Source: an uncultured Pelagibacteraceae bacterium
GTDB lineage: Bacteria; Pseudomonadota; Alphaproteobacteria; Pelagibacterales; Pelagibacteraceae
Assembly (NCBI GenBank): GCA_902617715.1
Contig: CACMXS010000010.1
Coordinates: 1-49,326 of the forward strand
DNA length: 49,326 bases
Direction: 5' to 3'
Shown: in pieces, positions 8,604 to 17,661 of the stretch
Position numbering within the stretch: position 1 is the stretch's first letter
Layout: each line of letters begins with the position of its first letter
Program-made: the position numbers and the translations under genes
Notes under the pieces: generated by a model
Seen by the model: only the letters and a program-made list of their open reading frames with translations
Database searches by the model: none
Told to the model about the DNA's origin: nothing

Positions 8604-9009
8604 TTACTTTGATAATAATGCTTGTTCTAAATATTTTTGGTCAAGTTTACAATCCTTGTACCCCCGTTTTACGACATTTAAATATCTTTCAGTCGGGAAT
8701 CTAAATACTGATTTTTTAACCATTGTATATGTCATAACTTTTTTTCCATAGTACAAGAAATAGTACTTCTTATATAAAATCGGAAAATCTTCATAAACAT
8801 CTAGTTTTTTTTCATCACTTTTGGAAATCTCAAATAAACCTCCTGGCACCATAGAATTTTTTTTTTGGTTCAATATCAGCTGCTCTATACTTGCTTCTAA
8901 AAGTAAGCTTAAAATTTTTAAGATTAATTTTCTTTATAAAGATACTATCTTTACATCTACGTTTCATTTGAAAGTGGTGAAGATTACTACCGTAAGCAAA
9001 ATAAAGCAT
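8604..9009 (-). pseudogene. Gamma-glutamylcyclotransferase-like (AIG2/GGCT fold) gene with a one-base frameshift
   Basis: Reading from an ATG at 9009, directly abutting the cinA stop (TAAATG), gives the family N-terminus MLYFAYGSNL, then MKRRC and a strand ending AADIEPKK. The frame then breaks at a run of ten A's (8857-8866 on the plus strand as T10) and stops soon after. One frame over, the protein continues exactly as the family should: MVPGGLFEIS, then LDVYEDF with the conserved catalytic glutamate, then YKKYYF. Removing one A gives a 405-base gene (134 aa). The total span of 406 bases is not a multiple of three. It may be a sequencing error, a true inactivation, or polymerase or ribosome slippage on A10. 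Confidence 0.8.
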
Positions 9010-9759
9010 TTATCTGTCTACTACTTCTATTTTTTTTTCACTAACAAATTTTAAAATTTGTGAATTACACTCATCTATCTTGGATTGATTTTCGGAACGA
9101 ATAACTATTGATACTCCAAGTTTACCTGCATGGAAAAATGGATAGCTTCCAATTTCAACATCTTTATTTTGTTCCTGAACTTTTGTTAAAGAATTAGCTA
9201 TTTCACTTTCAACAGTTTTCAAACTTATCGTTTGACTTAAAATAGGTTCGCCTCCTACAATTTTATTTTTTAATCCTCCTAACATTGATTTTAAAATTGA
9301 TGGAACTCCTGGAAGACAAAATACATTATCAATACTAAAGCCAGGTGCACCACTTGTTGGGTTTAATATTAATTCTGCATCTTCAGGCATCCAAACCATT
9401 TTCTGTCGTCCTTCATTAAATTCTCCAGGTTTGTAATAAGATTCTAAAATCTTAAATGCTTGTTTATGTATTTCGTATTTTTTATTGAATACTTTTGCAA
9501 CTGATTGAGCTGTAATGTCATCATGAGTTGGACCAATGCCTCCAGTTGTAAAAACATAATTATAAGTTTTTCTTAATAAGTTGAGAGTATCAATTATGAT
9601 CTTTTCCTCATCAGGAACAACTCTTACTTCTCCAACTTTAACACCTAAAGAATTCAACCAATTAGCTAAAGTACTCGTATTGGTATCTTGTGTTCTTCCT
9701 GAGAGAATTTCATTGCCGATGATTAATATAGCGGCATTTACTTTTATGTTTTTACTCAT
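9010..9759 (-). CDS. cinA: CinA-like competence/damage-inducible protein, molybdopterin-binding domain only
   Basis: A 249-aa protein of the CinA N-terminal (MoaB/MogA-like, COG1058) family. Visible motifs are ILIIGNEILSGRTQDTN at the start, FTTGGIGPTHDD around residue 70, and GAPGFSIDNVFCLPGVPSI. Members with this domain are linked to pyrophosphatase activity on ADP-ribose-like compounds in the pyridine nucleotide cycle. The C-terminal PncC nicotinamide-nucleotide amidase domain of full-length CinA (about 400 aa) is absent, as in several alphaproteobacterial homologues. It is translated just ahead of the frameshifted GGCT gene and diverges from sfsA with only 20 bases between start codons. 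Confidence 0.88.
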   Translation of the reverse strand: MSKNIKVNAAILIIGNEILSGRTQDTNTSTLANWLNSLGVKVGEVRVVPDEEKIIIDTLNLLRKTYNYVFTTGGIGPTHDDITAQSVAKVFNKKYEIHKQAFKILESYYKPGEFNEGRQKMVWMPEDAELILNPTSGAPGFSIDNVFCLPGVPSILKSMLGGLKNKIVGGEPILSQTISLKTVESEIANSLTKVQEQNKDVEIGSYPFFHAGKLGVSIVIRSENQSKIDECNSQILKFVSEKKIEVVDR

Positions 9760-9779
9760 TTTATATGTATAATTTGAAA

Positions 9780-10478
9780 ATGGAATTTACCAAGTCTTTA
9801 ATAAAAGGCAAATTAATCAAAAGATACAAACGTTTTTTTGCAGATGTTGAGTTAGGTAAGCAAAAAGTTACGTCACATTGTCCTAATACTGGCTCAATGA
9901 AGGGTTTGTTAAATGAAGGAAATGAAGTTTATCTTTTAAAAAATGATGATCCTAAAAGAAAACTTAAATACACTCTAGAAATTATTAAAGCTAATGGAAA
10001 TTTAGTAGGTGTTAATACCCATAGAGCAAATAAAATTGTTAACCACGCTCTTTCAAACAATCTTATTAAAGAATTAAAAGATAATGAAAAAATTAAACCT
10101 GAAGTTTTTTTTACAAAAGAAACTAGATTTGATTTTTTAATTGAAAAAAATAATAAAAAAAGTTTCCTTGAAGTTAAAAATGTTACTCTTTTTAGAGACA
10201 AAAAAACTGCTGAGTTTCCTGATGCTATTACTTCAAGAGGATCAAAACATCTTCTTACCCTTATTGATGCCATAAAAAAAGGCTATAAATCATATCTAAT
10301 TTTTCTAGTTCAGATACAAAATATGGAGAATTTTAAAATAGCTAAAGATATTGATCCTGAATACTATAAGAATTATCTTGTTGCAAAAAAAGCAGGTGTT
10401 AATTTTTTAGCTTATAGGTGTAATATAAATTCAAAAAAAATTTTTATAGAAAAAAAACTAAAAATTATAAATGAGTGA
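9780..10478 (+). CDS. sfsA: SfsA family protein
   Basis: SfsA (sugar fermentation stimulation A) is a putative DNA-binding, nuclease-like protein whose precise role is unsettled. Typical features are the N-terminal RYKRFFADVEL, SHCPNTGSMKGLL, FDFLIE, then FLEVKNVTL and FPDAITSRG-HL, containing the nuclease-like acidic and lysine residues (EVK). I start at the ATG at 9780 (MEFTKSL), where the family begins, and not at the in-frame ATG at 9765 that would add five residues. The gene overlaps map by 8 bases and begins the long plus-strand run to grxD. The divergent cinA start is 20 bases away. Confidence 0.9.
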   Translation: MEFTKSLIKGKLIKRYKRFFADVELGKQKVTSHCPNTGSMKGLLNEGNEVYLLKNDDPKRKLKYTLEIIKANGNLVGVNTHRANKIVNHALSNNLIKELKDNEKIKPEVFFTKETRFDFLIEKNNKKSFLEVKNVTLFRDKKTAEFPDAITSRGSKHLLTLIDAIKKGYKSYLIFLVQIQNMENFKIAKDIDPEYYKNYLVAKKAGVNFLAYRCNINSKKIFIEKKLKIINE

Positions 10479-11244
10479 TTATTCTGAAAAATTTGAAAAA
10501 ATGAGAATAGCAGGAAAACTTGCTGCTCAAACATTAGATATGTTGACAGATAATATCAAGGAAGGTGTATCAACTAACCATATAGATAAACTTGGGTATG
10601 AATTTATTCGGGACAATGGTGGTTATTCTGCTCCACTTTATTATAGAGGTTTTAAAAAATCTTTATGCACATCATTAAACCACGTTGTGTGCCACGGTAT
10701 TCCATCTGAAGATAGAATTTTAGAGGAAGGTGATGCGCTTAATGTAGATGTTACTGCGATTGTTGATGGACACTATGGTGACACAAGTAGAATGTTTTGT
10801 ATAGGAACAACTTCAGTAAAATTAAATAATTTAATTAATGCAACCTATGAGTCAATGATCAGAGCAATCAAAATTTTAAAACCTGGAATTAAACTTGGTG
10901 ATATAGGTAATGAAATACAATCGTACGTCGAAGAAAAAGGATTTTCTGTTGTAAGAGATTTTTGTGGTCATGGAATAAGCACAACTTTTCATGAGCCACC
11001 GAATATATTACATTATGGAAGTAAAAATACTGGAATGGAACTTAAACCAGGCATGACTTTTACAATTGAACCAATGATCAATGCAGGTAAATTTGAGGTT
11101 AAAATGTTGAATGACGGATGGACAGCTGTTACTAAAGATAAATCTTTATCTGCACAATTTGAACATACAATAGGAATTACAGAAAATGGTTATGAAATCT
11201 TTACAGAATCTGCTAAAGGGTATTCTAAACCACCATACAATTAA
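10471..11244 (+). CDS. map: Methionine aminopeptidase, type I
   Basis: Removes the N-terminal methionine from new proteins at the ribosome exit. It is a 257-aa pita-bread (M24) enzyme with all metal ligands visible: the two aspartates in DVTAIVDGHYGDTSRMF, His in CGHGIS, Glu in FTIEPMIN and Glu in SAQFEHT. A substrate-binding His lies in NHVVCHGIP. It lacks the N-terminal zinc-finger extension, as expected for type Ia. Its start overlaps the sfsA stop by 8 bases, and its stop shares bases with the purB start (TAATG), placing it in one operon with purine synthesis. Confidence 0.97.
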   Translation: MSDYSEKFEKMRIAGKLAAQTLDMLTDNIKEGVSTNHIDKLGYEFIRDNGGYSAPLYYRGFKKSLCTSLNHVVCHGIPSEDRILEEGDALNVDVTAIVDGHYGDTSRMFCIGTTSVKLNNLINATYESMIRAIKILKPGIKLGDIGNEIQSYVEEKGFSVVRDFCGHGISTTFHEPPNILHYGSKNTGMELKPGMTFTIEPMINAGKFEVKMLNDGWTAVTKDKSLSAQFEHTIGITENGYEIFTESAKGYSKPPYN

Positions 11245-12536
11245 TGATAAAAAGATATTCTCGTAAAGAACTCACTGATATTTGGTCAGAAGAAAATAAA
11301 TATAAGATTTGGCTGGAAGTTGAAATAGCTGCAGCTCAAGCTATGGAAAAGCTTGGTCAAATACCAAAAGGTGTTTCATCTACTGTAAGAAAGCGAGCAA
11401 GAATAAACGTTAAAAGAATACATCAAATAGAAAGTAAAGTTAAACATGATGTAATTGCTTTTCTTACATCTGTAACAGAAAAAGCAGGAATTAAAGCTAG
11501 ATACCTTCATCAAGGTATGACTTCATCTGATATTTTGGATACTAGTTTTAACATACAATTAGTTCAATCAGGTAAAATAATCCTTAAAGATATAGACCAA
11601 ATTTTAAAGACTTTAAAAAAACAAGCGAGAAAGTATAAATTTACTCCTTGCATGGGAAGAAGTCATGGTATTCATGCTGAGCCTATTACATTTGGATTAA
11701 AATTAGCTTCTTTTTATGAGGAATTTAAAAGAAATAAAAAAAGATTAGTCCAAGCGATCGACGAAATATCGACATGTGCAATTTCTGGTGCTGTAGGTAC
11801 TTTTGCAAATATCAATCCTAGTGTTGAAAAACATGTTGCAAAAAAACTAAACTTAAAAATTGAACCAATATCAACACAAATAATTCCAAGGGACCGACAT
11901 GCTTTTTATTTTTCTGTATTAGGTATTATTGCTGGATCTATAGAGAGAGTGGCAATTGAAATAAGACATCTTCAGCGGACAGAAATATATGAATTACAAG
12001 AATACTTTTCCAAAAATCAAAAAGGCTCTTCAGCAATGCCACATAAAAAAAATCCAATATTAAGTGAAAATCTAACAGGTTTAGCAAGAATGGTAAGAAG
12101 TGCGGTTGTGCCAGCTCTTGAAAACATTGCTTTATGGCACGAAAGAGATATTTCTCATTCAAGTGTTGAGAGAAATATTGGGCCAGATGCAAATATAACT
12201 ATAGACTTTGCTCTAGTAAGACTAGCAAATACTTTAGATAATATGATCGTTTATCCAAATAAAATGTTGAAAAATTTAAATCTAACAAAAGGATTAATTT
12301 TTTCTCAAGAGCTTATGTTAGAACTGACAAAATCTGGATTAAGCAGAGAAAAATCTTACAAAATAGTTCAAAATTTTGCAAAGAAATGTTTTGCTGAGGA
12401 CATAGATTTAATTAGTATTGTGATGAAAGATAAATTTATCATGAGTAAAATTTCACCAAAAAAATTAAGATCTATTTTTAGTTATTCAAAACATTTTAAA
12501 AACGTAAATTTTATTTTTAGACGGGTATTCAAATAA
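11244..12536 (+). CDS. purB: Adenylosuccinate lyase
   Basis: Purine enzyme (430 aa) that cleaves SAICAR to AICAR and adenylosuccinate to AMP, releasing fumarate. The fumarase/aspartase superfamily signature GSSAMPHKKNP starts at residue 261, with the catalytic serine in the S262-S263 flexible loop. TSSDILDT and GRSHGIHAEP (general acid His) are the other conserved regions. The length is normal for the short bacterial PurB type. Coupled by TAATG junctions both to map upstream and to purC downstream. Confidence 0.97.
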   Translation: MIKRYSRKELTDIWSEENKYKIWLEVEIAAAQAMEKLGQIPKGVSSTVRKRARINVKRIHQIESKVKHDVIAFLTSVTEKAGIKARYLHQGMTSSDILDTSFNIQLVQSGKIILKDIDQILKTLKKQARKYKFTPCMGRSHGIHAEPITFGLKLASFYEEFKRNKKRLVQAIDEISTCAISGAVGTFANINPSVEKHVAKKLNLKIEPISTQIIPRDRHAFYFSVLGIIAGSIERVAIEIRHLQRTEIYELQEYFSKNQKGSSAMPHKKNPILSENLTGLARMVRSAVVPALENIALWHERDISHSSVERNIGPDANITIDFALVRLANTLDNMIVYPNKMLKNLNLTKGLIFSQELMLELTKSGLSREKSYKIVQNFAKKCFAEDIDLISIVMKDKFIMSKISPKKLRSIFSYSKHFKNVNFIFRRVFK

Positions 12537-13321
12537 TGAAAAAAGGAAAGAAATTATACGAAGGTAAAGCAAAAATTATTTACGCTACATCAGATAAGAA
12601 CTTGGTAATTCAATATTTTAAAGATGATGCAACTGCATTCAACAATCAAAAAAAAAGTACAATTGAAGGAAAAGGTGTTTTAAATAATAGAATTTCAGAA
12701 CATATACTTACTAATTTAACTCAAATAGGGATTAAAAACCATTTAGTAAAAAGACTAAACATGAGAGAACAACTAGTAAAATTTGTAGAAATTATTCCTA
12801 TAGAATTTATAGTGAGAAATATAGCAACTGGATCTCTGACTAAAAGATTAGGTATAGAAGATGGAACTGTGCTTGAACGACCCTTAATAGAATATTGTCT
12901 TAAAGATGATAAGCTTGGTGATCCTAATATCAGTAGAGAACATATTTTAACTTTTAATTGGTTAAATAATATTCAACTTGATTTTATTGATGAAAATTTG
13001 AAACGTTTAAATGATTTTCTTTTAGGTCTTTTTAGAGGTGTTAGAATTAAGCTGGTAGATTTTAAAGTTGAATTTGGATTCACTCACGAAAGTAATAAAA
13101 ATCAAATAATTTTAGCTGATGAAATAAGTCCTGATACTTGTAGGTTGTGGGACTCTATAACTGAAAAGAAACTTGATAAAGATAGATTTAGAAAAGATTT
13201 GGGAGACTTAATTCCTGCTTATACTGAAGTTGCAAAAAGATTAGGAATTCTTCACGAACAATCAAATGTATCAGCGGTTAATATTACTAAATTGTCTTCT
13301 ATAAAAAAGAAAAGCAAATGA
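12536..13321 (+). CDS. purC: Phosphoribosylaminoimidazole-succinocarboxamide synthase
   Basis: SAICAR synthetase (261 aa), ATP-dependent joining of CAIR and aspartate. It begins KKLYEGKAKIIY, the family's nucleotide-binding strand, followed by FKDDATAFN and KGVLNN, with EFIVRNIATGSL and LADEISPDTCRLWD for substrate and metal binding. A slightly extended C-terminus (about 25 residues, lysine-rich at the end) is present. The stop codon overlaps the purS start by 4 bases (ATGA). Confidence 0.97.
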   Translation: MKKGKKLYEGKAKIIYATSDKNLVIQYFKDDATAFNNQKKSTIEGKGVLNNRISEHILTNLTQIGIKNHLVKRLNMREQLVKFVEIIPIEFIVRNIATGSLTKRLGIEDGTVLERPLIEYCLKDDKLGDPNISREHILTFNWLNNIQLDFIDENLKRLNDFLLGLFRGVRIKLVDFKVEFGFTHESNKNQIILADEISPDTCRLWDSITEKKLDKDRFRKDLGDLIPAYTEVAKRLGILHEQSNVSAVNITKLSSIKKKSK

Positions 13322-13560
13322 AAATTTCAGCAATAATAACACTAAAGAGAGATGTGCTGGATCCACAAGGTAAAGTAATTCATCAAACTTTGGATGGTAT
13401 GGGTTTTAAGGATGTTAACGAAGTTAGACAAGGAAAATATTTTGAAATAGATGTAAAAGAGAACGATCCAATAAAAGCTAAAACAATTGTAGAAGATATG
13501 TGCAAAAAACTTTTAGCAAATCTTGTCATTGAAAATTATAAAATTATTGAGACACAATAA
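13318..13560 (+). CDS. purS: Phosphoribosylformylglycinamidine synthase subunit PurS
   Basis: Small (80 aa) structural subunit that bridges PurQ and PurL in the three-part FGAM synthase. The pattern VLDPQGKVIHQTL and GFKDVNEVRQGKYFEI matches the PurS fold. It overlaps purC by 4 bases and is followed immediately by purQ. Its presence agrees with the small PurL encoded downstream, since large single-chain PurL enzymes do not need PurS. Confidence 0.96.
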   Translation: MKISAIITLKRDVLDPQGKVIHQTLDGMGFKDVNEVRQGKYFEIDVKENDPIKAKTIVEDMCKKLLANLVIENYKIIETQ

Positions 13561-13563
13561 TTG

Positions 13564-14247
13564 ATGAAATCATCTGTAATTACTTTTCCTGGTTCAAATT
13601 GTGATAGAGATATGGATGTTGCCTTAAAAAAATTTGGATTCAAAAATAAAATGGTCTGGCATGATGAAAATGAACTTCCTAAATGTGATTTGGTTGTATT
13701 ACCAGGTGGTTTTTCTTATGGTGATTATCTTCGTTGCGGAAGTATGGCTTCAAAATCAAAAATAATGAAATCAGTTATTGATTTTGCCAATTCTGGAGGT
13801 CTAGTTATGGGAATTTGTAATGGTTTTCAAATTCTAGTTGAAACTGGACTAGTGCCTGGTGTTTTGCTTAGAAATAAATATCTGGAGTTCATTTGCAAAA
13901 ATGTTTTTGTAAAAATAGATAATAAAGATAACCCTTATTTTAAAAATTTGGACAAAGAGGTATTTGAATTTCATATTGCTCATAATGAAGGTAATTATTT
14001 CTGCACTAGTGATCAATTAAAAGAAATTGAAGATAACCAACAGGTAGCTATTTATTATTCAAATGAGGATGGAAAAACTGAGGAACAATTTAATCCAAAT
14101 GGATCTACTAAAAATATTGCTGGAATTTTCAATAAGAAAAAAAATGTTTTGGGTATGATGCCACATCCTGAGAGAATGATTGATAAAAGTTTATCAGGAG
14201 AAGACGGTTCTGTTTTTTTTAAAAATCTAATTAGTAGCATTAAATAA
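13564..14247 (+). CDS. purQ: Phosphoribosylformylglycinamidine synthase, glutaminase subunit PurQ
   Basis: Class I glutamine amidotransferase that supplies ammonia to PurL. The nucleophile is C85 in the GICNGFQ elbow. The His-Glu pair is in MPHPERM near the C-terminus, and the start [16 protein letters not shown] is typical. A TTG three bases upstream (13561) is in frame; I prefer the ATG at 13564. It shares the TAATG junction with purL. 227 aa, standard length. Confidence 0.97.
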   Translation: MKSSVITFPGSNCDRDMDVALKKFGFKNKMVWHDENELPKCDLVVLPGGFSYGDYLRCGSMASKSKIMKSVIDFANSGGLVMGICNGFQILVETGLVPGVLLRNKYLEFICKNVFVKIDNKDNPYFKNLDKEVFEFHIAHNEGNYFCTSDQLKEIEDNQQVAIYYSNEDGKTEEQFNPNGSTKNIAGIFNKKKNVLGMMPHPERMIDKSLSGEDGSVFFKNLISSIK

Positions 14248-16439
14248 TGGAAGTTAACGAACAAGTTGCAATAGACCATGGTCTAAAAAAAGAAGAATAT
14301 AAAAAAATCTGTGATCTACTCAAAAGAACTCCTAATTTAACTGAGCTAGGAATTTTTTCAGCGATGTGGAATGAGCATTGTTCTTATAAATCCTCAAGAC
14401 TTCATTTAAAAAAATTACCCACAACTGGAAAAAAAGTAATTCAAGGACCTGGTGAAAATGCTGGTGTTATAGATATTGAAGACGGAGATGCTATTGTTTT
14501 TAAAATTGAAAGTCATAATCATCCATCCTTTATTGAACCTTATCAAGGTGCAGCAACAGGTGTTGGTGGCATTATGAGAGATGTTTTTACAATGGGTGCA
14601 AGACCAATCGCTAATTTAAATTCTATACATTTTGGCTCACCTCAACATAAAAAAACAAAAAATTTATTAAGAGGTGTTGTTCATGGAATTGGTGGATATG
14701 GGAATTGTATGGGTGTACCAACTATAGCAGGACAAACTTCGTTTGATAGCTCGTATAATGGAAATATTTTAGTAAATGCTATGACATTGGGTTTAGTAAA
14801 AAAGAATAAAATTTTTTATTCTAAAGCTGCAGGTTTAGATAAACCAGTTATATATGTAGGGTCAAAAACTGGTAGAGATGGAATTCATGGAGCGAGCATG
14901 GCATCAGCAAGTTTTGATGAAAAAATTGAGGAAAAAAAACCTACAGTTCAAGTAGGTGATCCTTTTACAGAAAAGCTTCTTCTTGAAGCTTGTTTAGAAT
15001 TAATGGCTGGAGACTCAATCATAGCCATTCAAGATATGGGAGCTGCTGGTCTTACATCATCTAGTATAGAAATGGCATCTAAAGGAAATTTAGGTATTGA
15101 GATAAATCTGAATAAAGTGCCATGTAGAGAGAACAAAATGACACCTTATGAAATTATGCTTTCAGAAAGCCAAGAGAGAATGCTCATAATTCTAGAAAAT
15201 GGAAAAGAAAATCATGCAAAAAAAATATTTGATAAATGGAATTTAGATTTTGCTGTAATTGGCAAAACAACTAATTCAAAAAATATAGAGTTATATTTTG
15301 ATGATAAACAAGTGGCTAATATTCCTGTTAATACTTTAGTTGAAAATTCCCCTATGTATGATCGAAAATGGAAAAAAGCAAAATTACCAAAAAAAAATTC
15401 AATCAAAAAAGAAATATTAAATAAATTAAAAATTAAAGATGTTTTAACTAAAATTTTATCAAACCCTAATATTTGTAGTAAGGAATGGATCTGGCAACAA
15501 TACGATCATACAGTAATGGGTGATACTATTCAAAAACCCGGTGGTGACTCGGGTGTAGTCAGAGTTCACGGCACTAATAAAGCAGTTGCAGCAACAGTTG
15601 ATTCCTCTGCAGTATATTGTTGGGCCCACCCACTTACAGGAGGAAAACAAGTTGTTTGTGAAAGTTGGAGAAATTTAATCTCTGTTGGAGCTACTCCAAT
15701 TGCGATAACTAATTGTCTAAATTTTGGTAGTCCTGAAAATGAAGACAACATGGGTGAATTCGTTGAATGTGTTCAAGGAATAGGTGAAGCATCTGAATAT
15801 TTAAAATTTCCAGTAGTTTCAGGAAATGTATCTTTTTATAATCAAACTAAAGATGTTGGTATAAAACCAACACCATCTATAGGCGGTATAGGATTGATTA
15901 AAGATTATGGTCAAATGATAACAATGGATTTTAAGAAAAACTCAAACTTAGTTATAGTAATAGGAAAAACCGAAGGTCATTTAAATCAAAGTATTTTTGC
16001 ACGAAGTATATTGGATGAAAAAAATGGTCCACCTCCTGAAATAAATTTATTTAACGAGAAAAATAATGGTGAAACTTTACTTCAATTAATTAAGGAAAAT
16101 TATGTAAAAAGTGCTCATGATATTTCGCTTGGAGGAATACTGACTGCAGTTTGCAAAATGTGTATAAAAGGGAATAAAGGAATTGAGTTCAATAAAATAA
16201 TATATTCTATGAGTGAATTAGAATATTTATTTTCAGAAGATCAAGGTAGATACATAATTGAAATAAATCCGTCTGATTTAAAGGAAGTTACGAAGATTTT
16301 AGAAAAAAATTCAGTACATTTTGATGAATTAGGTAAAATTATTGATAAACATATGATTATTAATCAAAAGACAAAGGTTACAATTGACGAATTAAAATCA
16401 TATTATACAAATTGGTTTAATAACTATATGAGTACATAA
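14247..16439 (+). CDS. purL: Phosphoribosylformylglycinamidine synthase subunit PurL
   Basis: Small-type PurL (730 aa), the ATP-dependent synthase subunit that turns FGAR into FGAM with ammonia from PurQ. Conserved stretches are [11 protein letters not shown] (catalytic His), [46 protein letters not shown] and, in the second half, [11 protein letters not shown] and AHDISLGG. The duplicated AIR-synthase-like halves are both complete. It sits within purS-purQ-purL-bolA with overlapping stop/start codons. Confidence 0.98.
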   Translation: MEVNEQVAIDHGLKKEEYKKICDLLKRTPNLTELGIFSAMWNEHCSYKSSRLHLKKLPTTGKKVIQGPGENAGVIDIEDGDAIVFKIESHNHPSFIEPYQGAATGVGGIMRDVFTMGARPIANLNSIHFGSPQHKKTKNLLRGVVHGIGGYGNCMGVPTIAGQTSFDSSYNGNILVNAMTLGLVKKNKIFYSKAAGLDKPVIYVGSKTGRDGIHGASMASASFDEKIEEKKPTVQVGDPFTEKLLLEACLELMAGDSIIAIQDMGAAGLTSSSIEMASKGNLGIEINLNKVPCRENKMTPYEIMLSESQERMLIILENGKENHAKKIFDKWNLDFAVIGKTTNSKNIELYFDDKQVANIPVNTLVENSPMYDRKWKKAKLPKKNSIKKEILNKLKIKDVLTKILSNPNICSKEWIWQQYDHTVMGDTIQKPGGDSGVVRVHGTNKAVAATVDSSAVYCWAHPLTGGKQVVCESWRNLISVGATPIAITNCLNFGSPENEDNMGEFVECVQGIGEASEYLKFPVVSGNVSFYNQTKDVGIKPTPSIGGIGLIKDYGQMITMDFKKNSNLVIVIGKTEGHLNQSIFARSILDEKNGPPPEINLFNEKNNGETLLQLIKENYVKSAHDISLGGILTAVCKMCIKGNKGIEFNKIIYSMSELEYLFSEDQGRYIIEINPSDLKEVTKILEKNSVHFDELGKIIDKHMIINQKTKVTIDELKSYYTNWFNNYMST

Positions 16440-16669
16440 TGGCAATGGATCTAAAAGAAATTGAAAAACATATTAAAGAAGCTATACCAGACGCTTTAAT
16501 TGAAATACAAGATTTAGCCGGGGATGGTAATCATTATTCTGCAACTATTACATCATCTCAATTTTCTGGAAAAAGTAAAATTGAACAACATAAGATGGTA
16601 TACAATTCTTTAAAAGGTAAAATGGGTAATGAACTTCATGCTTTAGCAATAAAAACAAAGGAACAATAA
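16439..16669 (+). CDS. BolA family protein
   Basis: A 76-aa BolA-fold protein. The conserved helix-turn-strand signature is present: DLAGDGNHYSATI, then KIEQHKMVYNSL and the C-terminal HALAIKTK. Histidines in the GDGNHY and HALA parts are those used to bind a [2Fe-2S] cluster with a monothiol glutaredoxin. The next gene, one base overlapping, encodes exactly that glutaredoxin, so the pair probably works in iron-sulphur trafficking or iron sensing. Placement directly behind purL is typical of SAR11-like operons. It belongs to the IbaG/BolA2 side of the family by length. Confidence 0.93.
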   Translation: MAMDLKEIEKHIKEAIPDALIEIQDLAGDGNHYSATITSSQFSGKSKIEQHKMVYNSLKGKMGNELHALAIKTKEQ

Positions 16670-17001
16670 TGGACGATCAAACTAAAAATTTAATTCAAAA
16701 TCATATAGATAATAATGAAGTATGTCTTTTTATGAAAGGAACACCAGATGCCCCACAATGTGGATTTTCAATGGCTGTTTCAAATATGTTAAAAATTTTA
16801 GAGGTAAATTTTAAAGGAGTAAATGTTTTAGAAGATCAGTCAGTTAGAGAAGGAATAAAAATATTTAGTGACTGGCCTACTATACCTCAACTTTATATTA
16901 AAAAAGAATTTATAGGTGGATGTGATATTGTTAAAGAAATGTATGAGAGTGGCGAACTTAAAAAAATTTTTGACAATAAAGGAATTAATTACAAGAAATA
17001 A
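16669..17001 (+). CDS. grxD: Monothiol glutaredoxin, Grx4 type
   Basis: A 110-aa CGFS-type glutaredoxin. The active site PQCGFS has the single cysteine C31 that coordinates a glutathione-bound [2Fe-2S] cluster. KGTPDAP before it and WPTIPQLYIKKEFIGGCDIV after it are the glutathione-binding segments. It delivers or stores iron-sulphur clusters together with BolA, encoded immediately upstream. This is the last gene of the sfsA-to-grxD run; its stop lies two bases from the convergent rpsD stop. Confidence 0.96.
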   Translation: MDDQTKNLIQNHIDNNEVCLFMKGTPDAPQCGFSMAVSNMLKILEVNFKGVNVLEDQSVREGIKIFSDWPTIPQLYIKKEFIGGCDIVKEMYESGELKKIFDNKGINYKK

Positions 17002-17003
17002 TT

Positions 17004-17621
17004 CTATCTAGAGTAATATTCAATTACCAAGTTTGGCTCCATTACAATTGGATAAGGAACTTCTTCAAATTTTGGAGTTCTAACAAATTTAAATTTTTTA
17101 TTTTTTTCATCCATTTGAATATATTCAGGAGTTTCTCTTTCTTTATTTGCTAACGCTATATCAATAATTGCTAATTGTTTAGATTTATCTCTAATTTCTA
17201 TTGTATCTTCTTCTTTAACCGAGTAACTAGCAATATTAACTTTCTTGCCATTAACTTTTACATGACCATGATTAATAAGTTGTCTTGCTGAAAAAATAGT
17301 TGTAGCAAATTTTGCTCTGTAAATTACTGCATCTAATCTTCTCTCTAACAAACCAATTAAGTTTTCACTTGTATCACCCTTTAACATGGTAGCTTTTTTA
17401 TAGATATTTCTAAACTGTCTTTCATTTATATTTCCGTAGTAAGCTTTCAGCTTTTGTTTTGCTTGCAATTGAATTCCATAGTCTGAGGGTTTTGAGGTTT
17501 TGGTTTGACCATGTTGGCCTGGTCCATATGCTCTTGTATTAAATGGGCTTTTAGGTCTACCCCAAAGGTTAACCTTTAGCCTTCTATCTACTTTATGTTT
17601 AGAGTTTAATCTTTTTGTCAT
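17004..17621 (-). CDS. rpsD: 30S ribosomal protein S4
   Basis: Primary 16S rRNA-binding protein (205 aa). The N-terminus is [13 protein letters not shown], followed by the conserved GPGQHG loop and [16 protein letters not shown]. An S4 RNA-binding domain covers about residues 94-155 ([37 protein letters not shown]). No zinc cysteines, as in alphaproteobacterial S4. It is the last gene of the minus-strand run and lies 40 bases behind trmJ. A small hairpin with an SD-like strand lies just ahead of the ATG and may be an autoregulatory leader. Confidence 0.98.
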   Translation of the reverse strand: MTKRLNSKHKVDRRLKVNLWGRPKSPFNTRAYGPGQHGQTKTSKPSDYGIQLQAKQKLKAYYGNINERQFRNIYKKATMLKGDTSENLIGLLERRLDAVIYRAKFATTIFSARQLINHGHVKVNGKKVNIASYSVKEEDTIEIRDKSKQLAIIDIALANKERETPEYIQMDEKNKKFKFVRTPKFEEVPYPIVMEPNLVIEYYSR

Positions 17622-17651
17622 TTAATAGGAGGCTTTATAAACTTACTCCTT
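17622..17651 (-). promoter_or_regulatory. rpsD leader with possible SD-sequestering hairpin
   Basis: Read on the minus strand, an AAGGAG element about 25-30 bases before the rpsD ATG is complementary to CTCCT five bases before that ATG. The pair can form a 5-bp stem around a 14-base loop. There is no other clear Shine-Dalgarno sequence at a normal distance from the start. S4 represses its own operon in E. coli and B. subtilis by binding structured leaders, so a regulatory role is possible. The stem is short and the idea remains an inference. Confidence 0.3.
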
Positions 17652-17661
17652 ATTTTGTCAA

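Noticed and set aside
8604..8873. An independent 89-aa gene starting at a TTG
   Set aside because: The sequence begins in the middle of the cyclotransferase-like fold and the missing N-terminal half lies in the next frame, so it is better described as the 3' part of a frameshifted gene.
9929..10273. 114-codon minus-strand frame
   Set aside because: Antisense to sfsA, with no recognisable motif; a by-product of lysine- and asparagine-rich AT codons on the opposite strand.
11938..12192. 84-codon minus-strand frame
   Set aside because: Antisense to the conserved purB signature region; no motif and no ribosome-binding site.
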